From Prosthecobacter sp. (GTDB lineage Bacteria; Verrucomicrobiota; Verrucomicrobiia; Verrucomicrobiales; Verrucomicrobiaceae): a stretch of 64,000 nt of DNA. The position numbers were made by a program, and so were the translations under genes. Location: positions 57,354 through 121,353 of the forward strand of contig JAIPJY010000017.1 in assembly GCA_021733925.1 (NCBI GenBank), written 5' to 3'. A model generated the notes under the pieces. It made no database searches. It saw only the letters and a list, made by a program, of their open reading frames with translations, and was not told the DNA's origin. Shown here piece after piece: positions 28,227 to 37,939 of this stretch. Position 1 is the first letter of the stretch. Each line of letters starts with the position of its first letter.

Positions 28227-28565
28227 TCACTGCGTCAAAGAAGCGATCTCTACATCGCTGAGCACGCGATCCCAAAGTGCAAACTCGTCCATGGCACTGC
28301 TTAGATGAAGAATGGCGACGCAGCCTTGGTTGCGACGGTCATTCCAATTGCCGAGCTCCGCGATGCCGATCTTGAGTAGTGTGATATCCTTGAGTCTGGA
28401 GGGCGTCAGCAAGACACCGTTCGCGTAATGTAGGGCTTCTTGAGTGAACGGATCTAAGACAATGGCAAGATGCGTCCATTGGCTGAAGCGCTCAGGAGTG
28501 AAAAACACAGGCGTATCGTTGTCTGTATGTCTCAAGTTACCCTTACCGGCGATTCCGAGGCGCAC
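28227..28565 (-). pseudogene. FecR/LamG-type protein remnant (C-terminal part)
   Basis: The frame encodes the end of a LamG/concanavalin domain: FTPERFSQWTHLAIVLDP, ALHYANGVLLT, KIGIAELGNWNDRR and MDEFALWDRVLSDVEIASL. This matches the C-terminus of PVC FecR-LamG surface regulators. The FecR half and signal are missing; the DNA upstream, to 28705, contains no recognisable continuation. It is probably a decayed gene. Confidence 0.7.
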
Positions 28566-28705
28566 CCTGCCCTAGGGCGTGTTTAGCTACCCCGTGGCGC
28601 AGGTGATGGGTGCCCCATTCGGAGCGGGTAATATGGTGTGCGTCACCGCCGACCTTACACATGGATTCGAGCTCGAACTTCGATTTGGTGGGATGACCTG
28701 TAGCC
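28566..28705. other. Unassigned spacer
   Basis: I see no gene. A short minus-strand frame (SKFELESMCKVGGDAHH) could be a trace of a lost gene but cannot be assigned. Confidence 0.3.
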
Positions 28706-30127
28706 TCACGCGAGGAGCGACTTCACCACTTCGCCTTCGACATCGGTGAGGCGGAAGTCGCGGCCGGCGTAGCGGTAGGTGAGGGTTTCGTGGTTGAAGC
28801 CGAGCAGGTGCATGATGGTGGCGTGGAGGTCGTGGACGTGGACTTTTCCTTCGGCGACGCTGAGGCCGATGTCGTCGGTGGCTCCGTGCACATGGCCGCC
28901 TTTGACACCGCCGCCGGCCATCCAGATGCTGAACCCGTCGTTGTGGTGATCGCGGCCCACTTTGGGAGTGAGGGGCATCTGCGCGGTCGGGGTGCGGCCG
29001 AATTCCCCCCCCCAGATGACGAGGGTGTCTTCCAGCATCCCACGATCTTTGAGGTCCTGGAGGAGCGCGGCGATGGGCTTGTCGCATTCGGTGGCGAGGC
29101 GCTGATGGGCTTCTTCGATGCTGTTGTGGCTGTCCCAGGGCTGGCCGGCGCCGTGCCAGACCTGCACATAGCGCACGCCGCGCTCGGCGAGGCGGCGCGC
29201 CATGAGCATCTGGCGACCCTGCAGGGTGTCGCCATACATGTCGCGGATGGATTGCGGCTCCTGCGTGACATCAAAGGCATCGGTGGCTTCGGTCTGCATG
29301 CGGAAGCCGAGTTCGAGGGACTGGATCCGCGATTCCAGTTGAGGATCGCCAGCGCGGGGCTTGCGGTGGAGTTCATTGAGCTGCTGCACGTAGCCGAGCT
29401 GGCGGCGTTGCTGGCCGGGCAGGATGGCGGTGTTGCGCAGATTGGAAATGAGGTGGTCGGACTGCGTTTCCTTGGTGTCGATGTGGACGCCCTGGTAGAT
29501 GCCCGGCAGGAAGGCGCTGCGCCAGTTTGAGCTCTGGGCCACGGGCAGTCCACCGGGACACATGACGACGAAACCGGGCAGGCTCTGGTTTTCCGTGCCG
29601 AGGCCGTAGAGCGTCCACGAGCCGACACTGGGGCGCGGCAGTGTCAGATTGCCGGTGTTCATCATCATGAGCGCGGACTCGTGGTTGGGGACGTCGCTGA
29701 ACATGGAGCGCACGACGCAGAGATCGTCGGCGTGTTTGGCGACATGGGGGAAGAGCTCGCTGATCTCGATGCCGCTCTGGCCGTGCTTGCTGAACTTGAA
29801 TTTCGAGCCGAGGGCCGCGCCGCTGAGGCGTTTGTCCTTGCTCAAATCTTTGCTGATGGGCAGCGATTTGCCGTGGAGTGCATTGAGCTTCGGCTTCGGA
29901 TCAAACGTGTCCATCTGCGAAGGTCCACCGTTCATGAAGAGATGGATGACACGCTTTGCCTTGCCGCTGAACTGCGGCTGACGAACCGCGAGCGGCGAAA
30001 GGTTCGCGGCATTGGCCTGGGTGAGGCCCATGTCATTGAGCAGGCCCGCGAGTGCGAGGCTGCCGATGCCGAATCCCGCACGGCTGAGGGCTTCGCGGCG
30101 GGTGAGAAAAGTACTGTCTGGATTCAT
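28706..30127 (-). CDS. DUF1501 family protein, Tat-exported (copy 2)
   Basis: This 473-residue protein has Tat signal TRREALSRAGFGIGSLAL, FMNGGPSQMDTFDPKPK at about 66, VIWGGEFGRTPTAQ at about 373 and WMAGGGVKGGHVHGATDDIG. It follows the cytochrome gene at a 21-bp distance. The codons for the conserved WGGEFG box contain an uninterrupted run of nine G on the coding strand (C at 29005-29013), a potential slippage site. The fold is alkaline-phosphatase-like by family; the reaction is unknown. Confidence 0.93.
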   Translation of the reverse strand: MNPDSTFLTRREALSRAGFGIGSLALAGLLNDMGLTQANAANLSPLAVRQPQFSGKAKRVIHLFMNGGPSQMDTFDPKPKLNALHGKSLPISKDLSKDKRLSGAALGSKFKFSKHGQSGIEISELFPHVAKHADDLCVVRSMFSDVPNHESALMMMNTGNLTLPRPSVGSWTLYGLGTENQSLPGFVVMCPGGLPVAQSSNWRSAFLPGIYQGVHIDTKETQSDHLISNLRNTAILPGQQRRQLGYVQQLNELHRKPRAGDPQLESRIQSLELGFRMQTEATDAFDVTQEPQSIRDMYGDTLQGRQMLMARRLAERGVRYVQVWHGAGQPWDSHNSIEEAHQRLATECDKPIAALLQDLKDRGMLEDTLVIWGGEFGRTPTAQMPLTPKVGRDHHNDGFSIWMAGGGVKGGHVHGATDDIGLSVAEGKVHVHDLHATIMHLLGFNHETLTYRYAGRDFRLTDVEGEVVKSLLA

Positions 30128-30148
30128 AAGGTCAAAAGAAGGATGTTT

Positions 30149-33100
30149 TCAGTCGATGAACATGAACTCGTTCGTGATAATGAGGGCCTGGGCCATCTGC
30201 TCCAAAGGGCTGAGTTTCGGCGGCGGCGGGGCTTTGAAATCAGCCTGGGAGTCCCAGACGGTTTGCATGCCTTTCGGTGCTTTCTCCGGCATCACGAGCA
30301 GCCGGATGGTCGGCACCCAGCGAAAGCCGTCGGAGTTGGTGTTATCGCGGCAGTCCACGGTGAAGTCCAGGATCTCGCCGGCTTTGACGCTCACTTTTGG
30401 CAGGGAGGTTCGAGCGGAAATGCCGTTGGAACGATCCACGATCCATTCCCCCATCGGGCCGGAGCGGGATGAGATGACGCGGGCGCGGATGCCATCGCCA
30501 GCCACTCTTGATCCGATGGAAATCTCGCCTTCGATGCCATACTCCCCGCTGACAGGAGCGATCCAGCGACGGATCGCCGCTTTTTCGAGTCCCGCCCCCG
30601 GGTGGCCTCCGCTGGCGGTCACACTGACGAAGCCGTGCTCGGGATCTGGAAACACGCGGGCTCCCTGGTAGCGCTTGGTGGGTGCATCGTAGTAGGGCAG
30701 CGGTGAAAAGGCACGGCTGCGTGGCACAGCGGGATCGGCGCTGCCATAGCCCTGCTGCCATGAGCCCTGGGGCGTTTTGCTTTCCGGGGTCGTTGCATCG
30801 CTGAGAAGGCTCCGGGCCAGCGCCTCCTCTTCGGGAAGTGGGACGCGCTGATACACCCGGCGATAGAGCTCCCGCGCCGCCGTCGTGGCCCTGTCCCCGG
30901 GAGTTTTGGCGGCTGCTTTCTCCGCATCTGCCGCCAGCTTGCGCGCCTGAGCGATGATGAAGCCGTCATTGAGAGCGAAGAGCGCCTGCTGCGGCACGAG
31001 GGTCTCAGTGCGCTGGGTGTTGGAAATGTCCGGCGAGGGGAAATCAAAGGTCGTGAACAGCGGATCGATGTTTGTGCGATCGACGAAGCCATAGAGGGTG
31101 CGCCGTCCGGTGAAGGGTGCGGTGGAGAGGTTCACGGCGCGTCCACCAAGGGTGGGGTCCAGCAGGCCACTGGTGGCGAGCATGGCATCGCGCATGGCTT
31201 CAAAGTCGAGGCGTCGGCGGTTGGCGCGCCAGAGGAGCGTGTTGTCCGTGTCCACCATGGCCGCATCCGGGCGGTTGGTGCTGGTCTGCTGGTAGGTGGC
31301 GCTCAAGACAATGTCGCGCACGATTTGTTTGGTGGAGCCGTTGCGCTGAATGAAGGCGGAGGCCAGCCAGTCGAGCAGCTGCGGATTGCTCGGCGGCTCT
31401 GACTGCAAACCGAAGTCGCCGGTGGTTTTCACCAGCGCTTGGCCGAGGAGATGACGCCACATTTGATTCGCCCAGACACGCGGGGTCAGTGGATTCGTCG
31501 GGCTGCTGATGCGTTCGGCCAGTTCGCGGCGGCCGCTCTGCGCTTCGGGAAAGGGTGTCTTCTTGGGATCCAGCACTTCGAGGAATCGGCGGTCCACGGC
31601 ATCTCCGCGCCGTGCGGGATCTCCACGGATGAAGATCACCGGCTTGTTCATCTTGGGCTTGTCGATCATCACCATGGCACGAACCGGTGCACCGGGGTGC
31701 GTTGCTTCCACCTCCGCGACGACCGGATCGAGTTTGGCGTAGTCTTTGCGGGATTCCACGGAAGGGCGGGCCACCCGCTCAACCTCCGCCGCTTGCAGGT
31801 CGAGCAGGCTGTCTTTTTTCAGGAAGGCGTCGAGCAGGGGCTTGCCAGCATCCTTGGGCAGCTTGGCTGCTGCGGCCAGGACCGAGCCGTAGGCACGCAC
31901 GAGAGCAGCCAGAGTGTCGGGTTTCTTCTCATGGAGGACTTTGAGCACCAGCGGATGAATCTGCGGCTTTGATTCTGGAGTCAGCAGGGTCTTGATGAGC
32001 GCGGCCTGCTGGGCGGCAGGAGCGGCGGCGGCTTTCGCGAGAGGGCCGAGCACGGCGTCTTCGAGGACGCCCGGCAACTTCGTGAAGGACTTCCACTGGC
32101 GATCCAGGGGATCGAGGGCGGTCTCCGAAAGCTTGGTGTCGCTGATGACTTTGCTCATCACTTGTTTGTCGAACTCCAACCGGCTGAGCGCATCGAAATA
32201 AACCTCCGGCTTGGCTTTGATGTCGGTGATTGCCTTGGTGCGCAGACTTGCGGTGAGATCGGTAACGGCGCGCACGGCCTTGGCCTTTTTGGTCTCGTAG
32301 TCGGCGCGGACTTTGGGATCGACCTTCACGGAGGCGAGGGTGATTTCAGGCAGGGTGTCGGGGATCTCGGAGCTGTGGAAGACGCCTTGCAGCGCGTAGA
32401 AATCGGCCGTGGGGATGGGGTCGAATTTGTGATCGTGACAGCGGGCGCAGACGACGGTGAGGCCCATGAGGCCACGGGTGACCACATCGATGCGGTCATT
32501 GACCTGCTCCTCGGTGCGGCGCAGGAAGCGCGGGCCCACCGTGAGAAAGCCGAGTGCGGCGAGCGCGGGATTATCCTGCTTGAGGCTGAGCAGATCGGCG
32601 GCGATCTGCTCGCGAATGAACTGCGCGTAGGGTTTGTCGGTGTTGAAGGCTCCGATGACGTAGTCGCGGTAGGTCCAGGCGTAGGGGTAGCGGAGATCCG
32701 CCACGGGGAAGAAATCCTGGGTGTCGGCGTAGCGGGCGATGTCCAGCCAGTAGCGGCCCCAGCGCTCGCCGAAATGGGGCGAGGCGAGGAGTTCATCGAC
32801 CTTGGCTGCGATGGCCGCATCGGCATTGGTGGCGAAAGCGGCGACAAACTTGTTCATCTCGGCATCGCTCGGCGGCAGGCCGGTGAGATCGAAATGGAGG
32901 CGTTTCAAAAGGGTCGCGGCATCGGCGCGCGGGGAGGCGCTCAGGCCCTTGGCTTTGCGCCGGGCCTCGACGAGTGAATCAATCGTCGCGGGGCCGTGCT
33001 GCAGGGATTCGGCACTCGCTTTGACCAGCGGCTGAAACGCCCAGTGGGTGGCGGCTTTTTTGAAAAAGAGCGGCTGATTGCCGAGGACTTTTTCACCGGG

Positions 33101-33544
33101 CTCCAGCCCTTTGCTGGGCCACTGGGCGCCCTGATCGATCCAGGCGCGCAAGACGGCCACGGTGGCGTCCGGCAGCGGCGCTTTCTTCGGCGGCATCTCC
33201 ATGTCCGGCTCCAGGTGCGCGGTGAACAGGATCAGCGGACTTTCCGCGCTCTTGCCCGGAATGATGGCGGGGCCATAACCGCTGCCGCCCATGAGCGCCA
33301 TCTCGCGGGAATCGAGCCTGAGGCCGCCCTTCTGCTTGTCCGGCCCGTGGCACGAGATGCAGTGCTCCACGAGCACGGGATGGATGTCGCCAAAGTATTT
33401 CACCGGCCGCTTCACCGGCTCCGGCAGATCCGAGACATCCCCACCCGCCCGCTTCATGGCCGCCGCAGCCGCTGGAGACGCGATGCTGCTGAGGACGAGA
33501 AGGCAGAGACATGGGAGATGGAGAAAGCGGAGGCGGAGGGTCAT
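30149..33544 (-). CDS. PSCyt1-DUF1549-DUF1553 cytochrome c protein with C-terminal insert (copy 2)
   Basis: The start chosen is ATG 33544 (MTLRLRFLHLPCLCLLVLSS, a signal peptide); the frame extends 411 bp upstream but only through proline/arginine-rich noncoding-type sequence. The 1131-residue protein has haem 1 CISCH at 62-66, FDLTGLPPSDAEM, WGRYWLDIARYADTQDF, haem 2 in CARCHDHKFD, then a helical spacer and DUF1553 (RVWANQMWRHLLGQALVK). An insert of roughly 190 residues, predicted beta-sandwich (YQGARVFPDPEHGFVSV; DFTVDCRDNTNSDGFRW), lies just before the last helix (LSPLEQMAQALIITNEF). It is the longest cytochrome of the four copies. Confidence 0.92.
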   Translation of the reverse strand: MTLRLRFLHLPCLCLLVLSSIASPAAAAAMKRAGGDVSDLPEPVKRPVKYFGDIHPVLVEHCISCHGPDKQKGGLRLDSREMALMGGSGYGPAIIPGKSAESPLILFTAHLEPDMEMPPKKAPLPDATVAVLRAWIDQGAQWPSKGLEPGEKVLGNQPLFFKKAATHWAFQPLVKASAESLQHGPATIDSLVEARRKAKGLSASPRADAATLLKRLHFDLTGLPPSDAEMNKFVAAFATNADAAIAAKVDELLASPHFGERWGRYWLDIARYADTQDFFPVADLRYPYAWTYRDYVIGAFNTDKPYAQFIREQIAADLLSLKQDNPALAALGFLTVGPRFLRRTEEQVNDRIDVVTRGLMGLTVVCARCHDHKFDPIPTADFYALQGVFHSSEIPDTLPEITLASVKVDPKVRADYETKKAKAVRAVTDLTASLRTKAITDIKAKPEVYFDALSRLEFDKQVMSKVISDTKLSETALDPLDRQWKSFTKLPGVLEDAVLGPLAKAAAAPAAQQAALIKTLLTPESKPQIHPLVLKVLHEKKPDTLAALVRAYGSVLAAAAKLPKDAGKPLLDAFLKKDSLLDLQAAEVERVARPSVESRKDYAKLDPVVAEVEATHPGAPVRAMVMIDKPKMNKPVIFIRGDPARRGDAVDRRFLEVLDPKKTPFPEAQSGRRELAERISSPTNPLTPRVWANQMWRHLLGQALVKTTGDFGLQSEPPSNPQLLDWLASAFIQRNGSTKQIVRDIVLSATYQQTSTNRPDAAMVDTDNTLLWRANRRRLDFEAMRDAMLATSGLLDPTLGGRAVNLSTAPFTGRRTLYGFVDRTNIDPLFTTFDFPSPDISNTQRTETLVPQQALFALNDGFIIAQARKLAADAEKAAAKTPGDRATTAARELYRRVYQRVPLPEEEALARSLLSDATTPESKTPQGSWQQGYGSADPAVPRSRAFSPLPYYDAPTKRYQGARVFPDPEHGFVSVTASGGHPGAGLEKAAIRRWIAPVSGEYGIEGEISIGSRVAGDGIRARVISSRSGPMGEWIVDRSNGISARTSLPKVSVKAGEILDFTVDCRDNTNSDGFRWVPTIRLLVMPEKAPKGMQTVWDSQADFKAPPPPKLSPLEQMAQALIITNEFMFID

Positions 33545-34081
33545 GTAGGCGGCGGTCTTTTTTGGGCCTGCGTCTTTGGAAGTCAAGGCGGAGGCGGAAG
33601 GGGGAGGATGAGGAAGAGGATGGCCTACGGAGCCGAACGAAGTGAGACAGACGACTGAAGGGAGCCCGGAGGGTGAGTGAAACGAATCAATGCACGGAAG
33701 AAACGGAAGGGGGAAAAGAGGAGGAGATGGGAATGGGGAATGAGGAGCGAAGCGGGTCGGAGACCGCTGTAAGGCAAAGAGGGGATCGCAGGGAGCCCGG
33801 GGGATGGGGCGATGCGAGCCGATGATGAGTGGACGAGGTAGTCTACGAAGCCGACCAGGAGCATCTTGAGATAAACCACGGGGTGGATGGCGATTCTGAT
33901 GACGATTCTTGACTTGGCGTTGTCCAAAGATGGACTGGGGTGGCGTTTGTGCCATCTCAGGAGTTTACAGGAATGTTAGCCGCAGTATCTAGGGATGAAT
34001 GAGAATCCAACCAAATGTGCCCAACCGAGGAACCGATGGCGAACAAAAACGCAGCGGTGACAGCCCGCTCAACGAGCCCGC
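33545..34081. other. Purine-skewed spacer
   Basis: About 540 bp without a supportable gene. From roughly 33590 to 33880 the plus strand is strongly purine-rich (many GGAGG, GAGGAAG and GGGGA blocks). The MTase promoter probably lies in the more AT-rich 33960-34060. Confidence 0.5.
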
Positions 34082-35119
34082 ATGAGTCACCATGTAATTG
34101 AGTTTTGCGCTGGTGGCGGCGGTCAAGCGCTGGGTCTTGAGATGGCCGGTTTCGAATGTGAAGCCGCAGTCGAAATCAATGCCCATTGCTGCACCACGCT
34201 TAGAGCGAACCGCCCTTGGTGGGACGTCCGAAACGACGACATGCGGAATGTTGACGCCGCCCGATGGAAAGGAGTTGATCTGCTTGCCGCAGGAGTGCCC
34301 TGCCCTCCCTTCTCGGTGGCGGGCAAACAGCTCGGCAGCGACGATGAGCGCGACATGTTTCCCGAAGCATTACGGTTAATCAAAGAATGCAGTCCTTCAG
34401 CCGTGTTGTTGGAAAACGTTCCAGGATTTGCATCGAGCAAGTTTGCTGACTACCGGCAAAAACTGCTTAGACAGCTGGAAAAGCTTGGCTATGAGGCGGA
34501 TTGGAAAGTGGTTCAGGCGGCAGATTTTGGTGTTCCTCAATTGCGCCCGCGCTTTTTGCTAATCGGTCTGCGCCCCGAAAACTTCGATTATTTTAAATGG
34601 CCCGAGGCGCTGCCGAGAAATGCAACCGTGGGTCCGACATTGCTAGATCTGATGAGTGCCAATGGCTGGGCTGGCGCGGAAGAATGGGCCAATAAAGCAA
34701 ACCGTATCGCCCCGACTGTGGTTGGCGGATCTACGAAGCATGGCGGCCCCGATCTGGGCCCTTCACGCGCCAAAGCACAATGGAGAGAACTGCACGTGGA
34801 TGCTCTGGGCATTGCAGATAATCCGCCCGCGCCAGATTTTGACGCCAATGGACTTCCAAGACTGACAGTTCGCATGGTAGCGCGCATCCAAAGCTTTCCT
34901 GATGAATGGCAATTCAGCGGTAAGAAGACCGCCGCATATCGTCAGATTGGGAATGCATTCCCTCCTCTGGTTGCCAAAGCAGTGGGCGATTCAATTCGTG
35001 CTGCACTTCACAAAAAGAAGGTGAGACCAAGCGAGGGAATCGAGCAGATGCGACTTCTGGAAGAACCAACCGCCTATTACACGACCAATCGCACATCAAA
35101 AGGACATCCGTTCATGTAG
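34082..35119 (+). CDS. C5-cytosine DNA methyltransferase (type II R-M)
   Basis: This 345-residue Dcm-type enzyme has motif I EFCAGGGGQALGLEMAGF, motif IV GVPCPPFSVAGKQ with the catalytic cysteine (PC), motif VI LLENVPGF, motif VIII QLRPRFLLIGL, motif IX RLTVRMVARIQSFPDEW and motif X YRQIGNAFPPLVAKAVG. It transfers a methyl group from S-adenosylmethionine to C5 of cytosine. The target-recognition region between VIII and IX is short, and its site cannot be read from sequence. It converges on the endonuclease gene with a gap of about 20 bp. The region is more AT-rich than its neighbours, pointing to transfer. Confidence 0.95.
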   Translation: MSHHVIEFCAGGGGQALGLEMAGFECEAAVEINAHCCTTLRANRPWWDVRNDDMRNVDAARWKGVDLLAAGVPCPPFSVAGKQLGSDDERDMFPEALRLIKECSPSAVLLENVPGFASSKFADYRQKLLRQLEKLGYEADWKVVQAADFGVPQLRPRFLLIGLRPENFDYFKWPEALPRNATVGPTLLDLMSANGWAGAEEWANKANRIAPTVVGGSTKHGGPDLGPSRAKAQWRELHVDALGIADNPPAPDFDANGLPRLTVRMVARIQSFPDEWQFSGKKTAAYRQIGNAFPPLVAKAVGDSIRAALHKKKVRPSEGIEQMRLLEEPTAYYTTNRTSKGHPFM

Positions 35120-35140
35120 CCAGGTATACATGCCGCCGAC

Positions 35141-35905
35141 CTATTCGTCTGCTTCGTCAGCCTTGTTTTTCACTTCGCGGTCTTTTTCATACTGGCGAAT
35201 CCACCGTGTAGGATCTTCAGGCCATGCTGTGAACTTGTTCAACTGGTAGAATGAGATGTGACGGCCATTGCTTTGCTTTTCGCGGGATGTCGAAATTTCC
35301 CAGCCCAGATACCGAAGTTCCCGTGTTCTCTTCTTCCAATCGTCTTGATTGGCCACAAAGTCGATCAGCCGGGAGGACACAGGTTTTCTAAAATTGAGTT
35401 TTAGCAGTTCGCCTATTCGCACATGAACAGAGGTGAAAGCCATCACGGTCTTTATGTGCTCATCCTGGGATGCAAACAGGTTCTTTTTGCCGTGATTGCA
35501 CTCAACACATAGCGCCCAAAGGTTTTCCCGCTCATTGGAGCCGCCCCACGATTGTGGTATTTTGTGATCTACCTGCAATTTCACCCCATCTTCATCAATT
35601 GTCTTTCCACACATCTGGCAACGCCCCCTGGAAGCATGCAGCACTTCAGCCTTCACCCTGCCATTTAATTCTGAAGCATTTGGATCGTCCTGACGCTTCG
35701 CTCCCAGCTTATAGCGCGGATTGGCACCATTCGGGACGGTGATGAGTTCATACCACTTTCGAATGTCTCTCTTCCGCCGGTCCAGATGTGTTTGTTGATC
35801 AGCAGGGATCTGCAGTTTTTCACGAATCTCGCCCGAGGTGAGTCCTTCAGGGTGCTTGCGCAGCAAATCGATGATTAGCGCCACCACGCCAGTAGGCTCC
35901 TTCAT
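35141..35905 (-). CDS. HNH restriction endonuclease with N-terminal winged helix
   Basis: The start ATG 35905 overlaps the stop of the controller gene (ATGA). The 254-residue protein has a winged-helix-like N-terminus (about 1-70; LRKHPEGLTSGEIREKLQ) and an HNH module: CQMC, then VKLQVDHKIPQSWGGSNERE, NLWALCVECNHGKKN, with two CxxC pairs for zinc and the catalytic DH. A C-terminal domain follows. Position next to a C5 methyltransferase makes it the cognate type II endonuclease; cleavage site unknown. Confidence 0.88.
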   Translation of the reverse strand: MKEPTGVVALIIDLLRKHPEGLTSGEIREKLQIPADQQTHLDRRKRDIRKWYELITVPNGANPRYKLGAKRQDDPNASELNGRVKAEVLHASRGRCQMCGKTIDEDGVKLQVDHKIPQSWGGSNERENLWALCVECNHGKKNLFASQDEHIKTVMAFTSVHVRIGELLKLNFRKPVSSRLIDFVANQDDWKKRTRELRYLGWEISTSREKQSNGRHISFYQLNKFTAWPEDPTRWIRQYEKDREVKNKADEADE

Positions 35906-36168
35906 GCTCGCTTGGCCTTTCTCGCGGTGGCTTTTGCTTTGAGGGCTACTTCGGCCAGTGCAATGAGCTTTGAAAGAGGCAGCTCCAGTGCCGCGCTGAT
36001 AGCCTGTGCGATGTCCACCGAACAATTGCGCTCCGCCCGTTCCACCATGCCAACGTAGGTGGGGTGAATTCCTGCGAATTCAGCCACTTGCTCCTGCGTC
36101 AGGCCCAATTCGATACGCCGCGCACGAATCACCGCGCCGAACGAACTCGATAAGGAAGGATTTGCCAT
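35902..36168 (-). CDS. XRE-family controller (C) protein
   Basis: The start chosen is ATG 36168 (MANPSLSSSFGAVIRARR); a longer form starts 18 bp upstream. The 88-residue protein has a canonical Cro/C1 helix-turn-helix (LGLTQEQVAEFAGIHPTYVG, then MVERAERNCSVDIAQAIS) and a basic, alanine-rich tail. Stop-start overlap with the endonuclease gene gives the classical C-R order: the controller activates its own operon after the methyltransferase has protected the DNA. Confidence 0.9.
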   Translation of the reverse strand: MANPSLSSSFGAVIRARRIELGLTQEQVAEFAGIHPTYVGMVERAERNCSVDIAQAISAALELPLSKLIALAEVALKAKATARKAKRA

Positions 36169-36451
36169 AGGCTCATCTTCACCCAACAGGCGAATGCGAT
36201 TCCACAGACAATAGTCTGTCCAGACAATGCCCGCCAGTTCGTAGAATAGCCCGATTCACATCCTTGATTTTCAAGGGAGGGAGGCTGCCATCAATGGCGT
36301 ATGAAGCCCCCGCATCTGATCCAGCTCACCCATGGGTTTGATCTCCCGTAAAGGGACGTTCTGGCGTGCATGAGCTCCTGGGCCGCAGCAAGCCAAGACC
36401 TGCTCACGCGCCGATTTCCTCCGGCTCCGTCCTCAGAGAGCTACCCCCACA

Positions 36452-37906
36452 TCACGCCAAAATCTCGTTGATCACCCGTCCTCCCAGATCCGTCAGCCGG
36501 TAGTCGCGGCCGTTGTGGCGGTAGGTGAGTTTTTCGTGATCGAGGCCGAGGAGGTGGAGGAGGGTGGCGTGGAGGTCGTTGACGTGGACTTTGTTTTCGA
36601 CGGCTTTGTAGCCGAATTCGTCGGTGGCGCCGTGGTGGACGCCGGCTTTGATGCCGCCGCCGGCCATCCAGATGGTGAAGCCTTTGGGGTTGTGATCGCG
36701 GCCGACGCTGCCCTGGGAGTCGGAGGTGCGGCCGAATTCGCCGCCCCAGATGACGAGGGTTTCATCGAGGAGGCCACGTCCGGCGAGATCGGCGAGGAGC
36801 GCGGCGGCGGGTTGATCGGTGGCGGCACCGCAGGAGCGATGATTGGTTTCGATGTTGTTGTGGCCGTCCCAGGGGACGTCGTCCACGGCGCCGTCGCCAC
36901 CGGCGTTTTTGCCGGCGAAGATCTGCACGAAGCGGACGCCGCGCTCGACCAGACGTCGCGCGGTGAGGCACTGGCGGGCGAAGACTTCGCAGGTCTTGTT
37001 GTCGAGGCCGTAGAGCTTCTTGGTGGCATCGCTTTCGTGGGTGAGATCGAGCGCCTCGGGGGCGTCGGTCTGCATGCGGTAGGCGAGTTCGAAGGAGTTG
37101 ATGCGCGCGGCGAGATCGGTCTGCGGGGCGCGGAGCTGCGCGTGCTGCTGGTTCATCTCCTTGATGAGATCGAGCGAGGAACGCTGCTGCGCGGCGCTCT
37201 CCATGGTGGAGCGTGAGAGGTTGTCGATGACGCCGTTGCGGCGGGCATCGAGGGTGAGGGCTTGGTAGGATTTGGGCAGGAATCCGGCGGACCAGATCTG
37301 ATCGTCGCCACGGGGGCGGCGCTCGTGCATGACGACGAAGGATGGGAGGTTTTGATTCTCGGTACCGAGGCCGTAGGTGAGCCAGGCTCCGGCGCTGGGG
37401 CGGCCGGGCTGGCTGTCTCCGCACATGAGCTCCATGGAGGCGGGGGCGTGGTTGTTGGCCTTCAGGTGCATGGAGTGGATGAAGGCCATCTTGTCCACAT
37501 GCTGGGAGAGATGTGGGAAGATACCCGAAACCCATGAGCCGGACTCACCGTGCTGTTTCCAGTCGAAGGGCGACTTTAATATTTTGCCGCTGGTGGTGAA
37601 GAAGCCGGTCTTGGAATCGCTGCCCGGCAGGGGCTCACCGTTGCGCTTTTGCAGCTCGGGCTTGTAGTCCCAGGTGTCCACCTGCGAGGGCGCGCCGGTC
37701 ATGAAGAGCCAGATAACGGATTTGACCTTGGGCGCGAACAACGAGGGCCGCAGCGCCATCGGATTGAGCGGGGCAGGGGCTCCTTTGGCCTGCTGCTCTG
37801 CCAGCATGGAAGCCAGCGCGACGGAGCCGAAGCCCAGGCTGCTCTGCTGCAGGAAGCGACGACGCGAAGGCAGGAGCGAGGCGTTGGAGGTGAGGTCGTT
37901 GAACAT
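36452..37906 (-). CDS. DUF1501 family protein, Tat-exported (copy 3)
   Basis: This 484-residue protein has Tat signal PSRRRFLQQSSLGFGSVAL, FMTGAPSQVDTWDYKPEL, VIWGGEFGRTSDSQGSVGRD and WMAGGGIKAGVHHGATDEFG. The usual GGPSQMDTFDPKP box is changed to GAPSQVDTWDYKP, setting it apart from copies 1 and 2. It lies 33 bp downstream of the cytochrome gene at 37940-40987, probably in one transcript. Confidence 0.93.
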   Translation of the reverse strand: MFNDLTSNASLLPSRRRFLQQSSLGFGSVALASMLAEQQAKGAPAPLNPMALRPSLFAPKVKSVIWLFMTGAPSQVDTWDYKPELQKRNGEPLPGSDSKTGFFTTSGKILKSPFDWKQHGESGSWVSGIFPHLSQHVDKMAFIHSMHLKANNHAPASMELMCGDSQPGRPSAGAWLTYGLGTENQNLPSFVVMHERRPRGDDQIWSAGFLPKSYQALTLDARRNGVIDNLSRSTMESAAQQRSSLDLIKEMNQQHAQLRAPQTDLAARINSFELAYRMQTDAPEALDLTHESDATKKLYGLDNKTCEVFARQCLTARRLVERGVRFVQIFAGKNAGGDGAVDDVPWDGHNNIETNHRSCGAATDQPAAALLADLAGRGLLDETLVIWGGEFGRTSDSQGSVGRDHNPKGFTIWMAGGGIKAGVHHGATDEFGYKAVENKVHVNDLHATLLHLLGLDHEKLTYRHNGRDYRLTDLGGRVINEILA

Positions 37907-37939
37907 GGGCGTGGGGAAGGGGAGGTCGTGGTTTCCGGG

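Noticed and set aside
33545-33955. N-terminal extension of cytochrome copy 2
   Set aside because: The upstream part is Pro/Arg-rich and precedes a clean signal peptide at 33544, so the later start is preferred.
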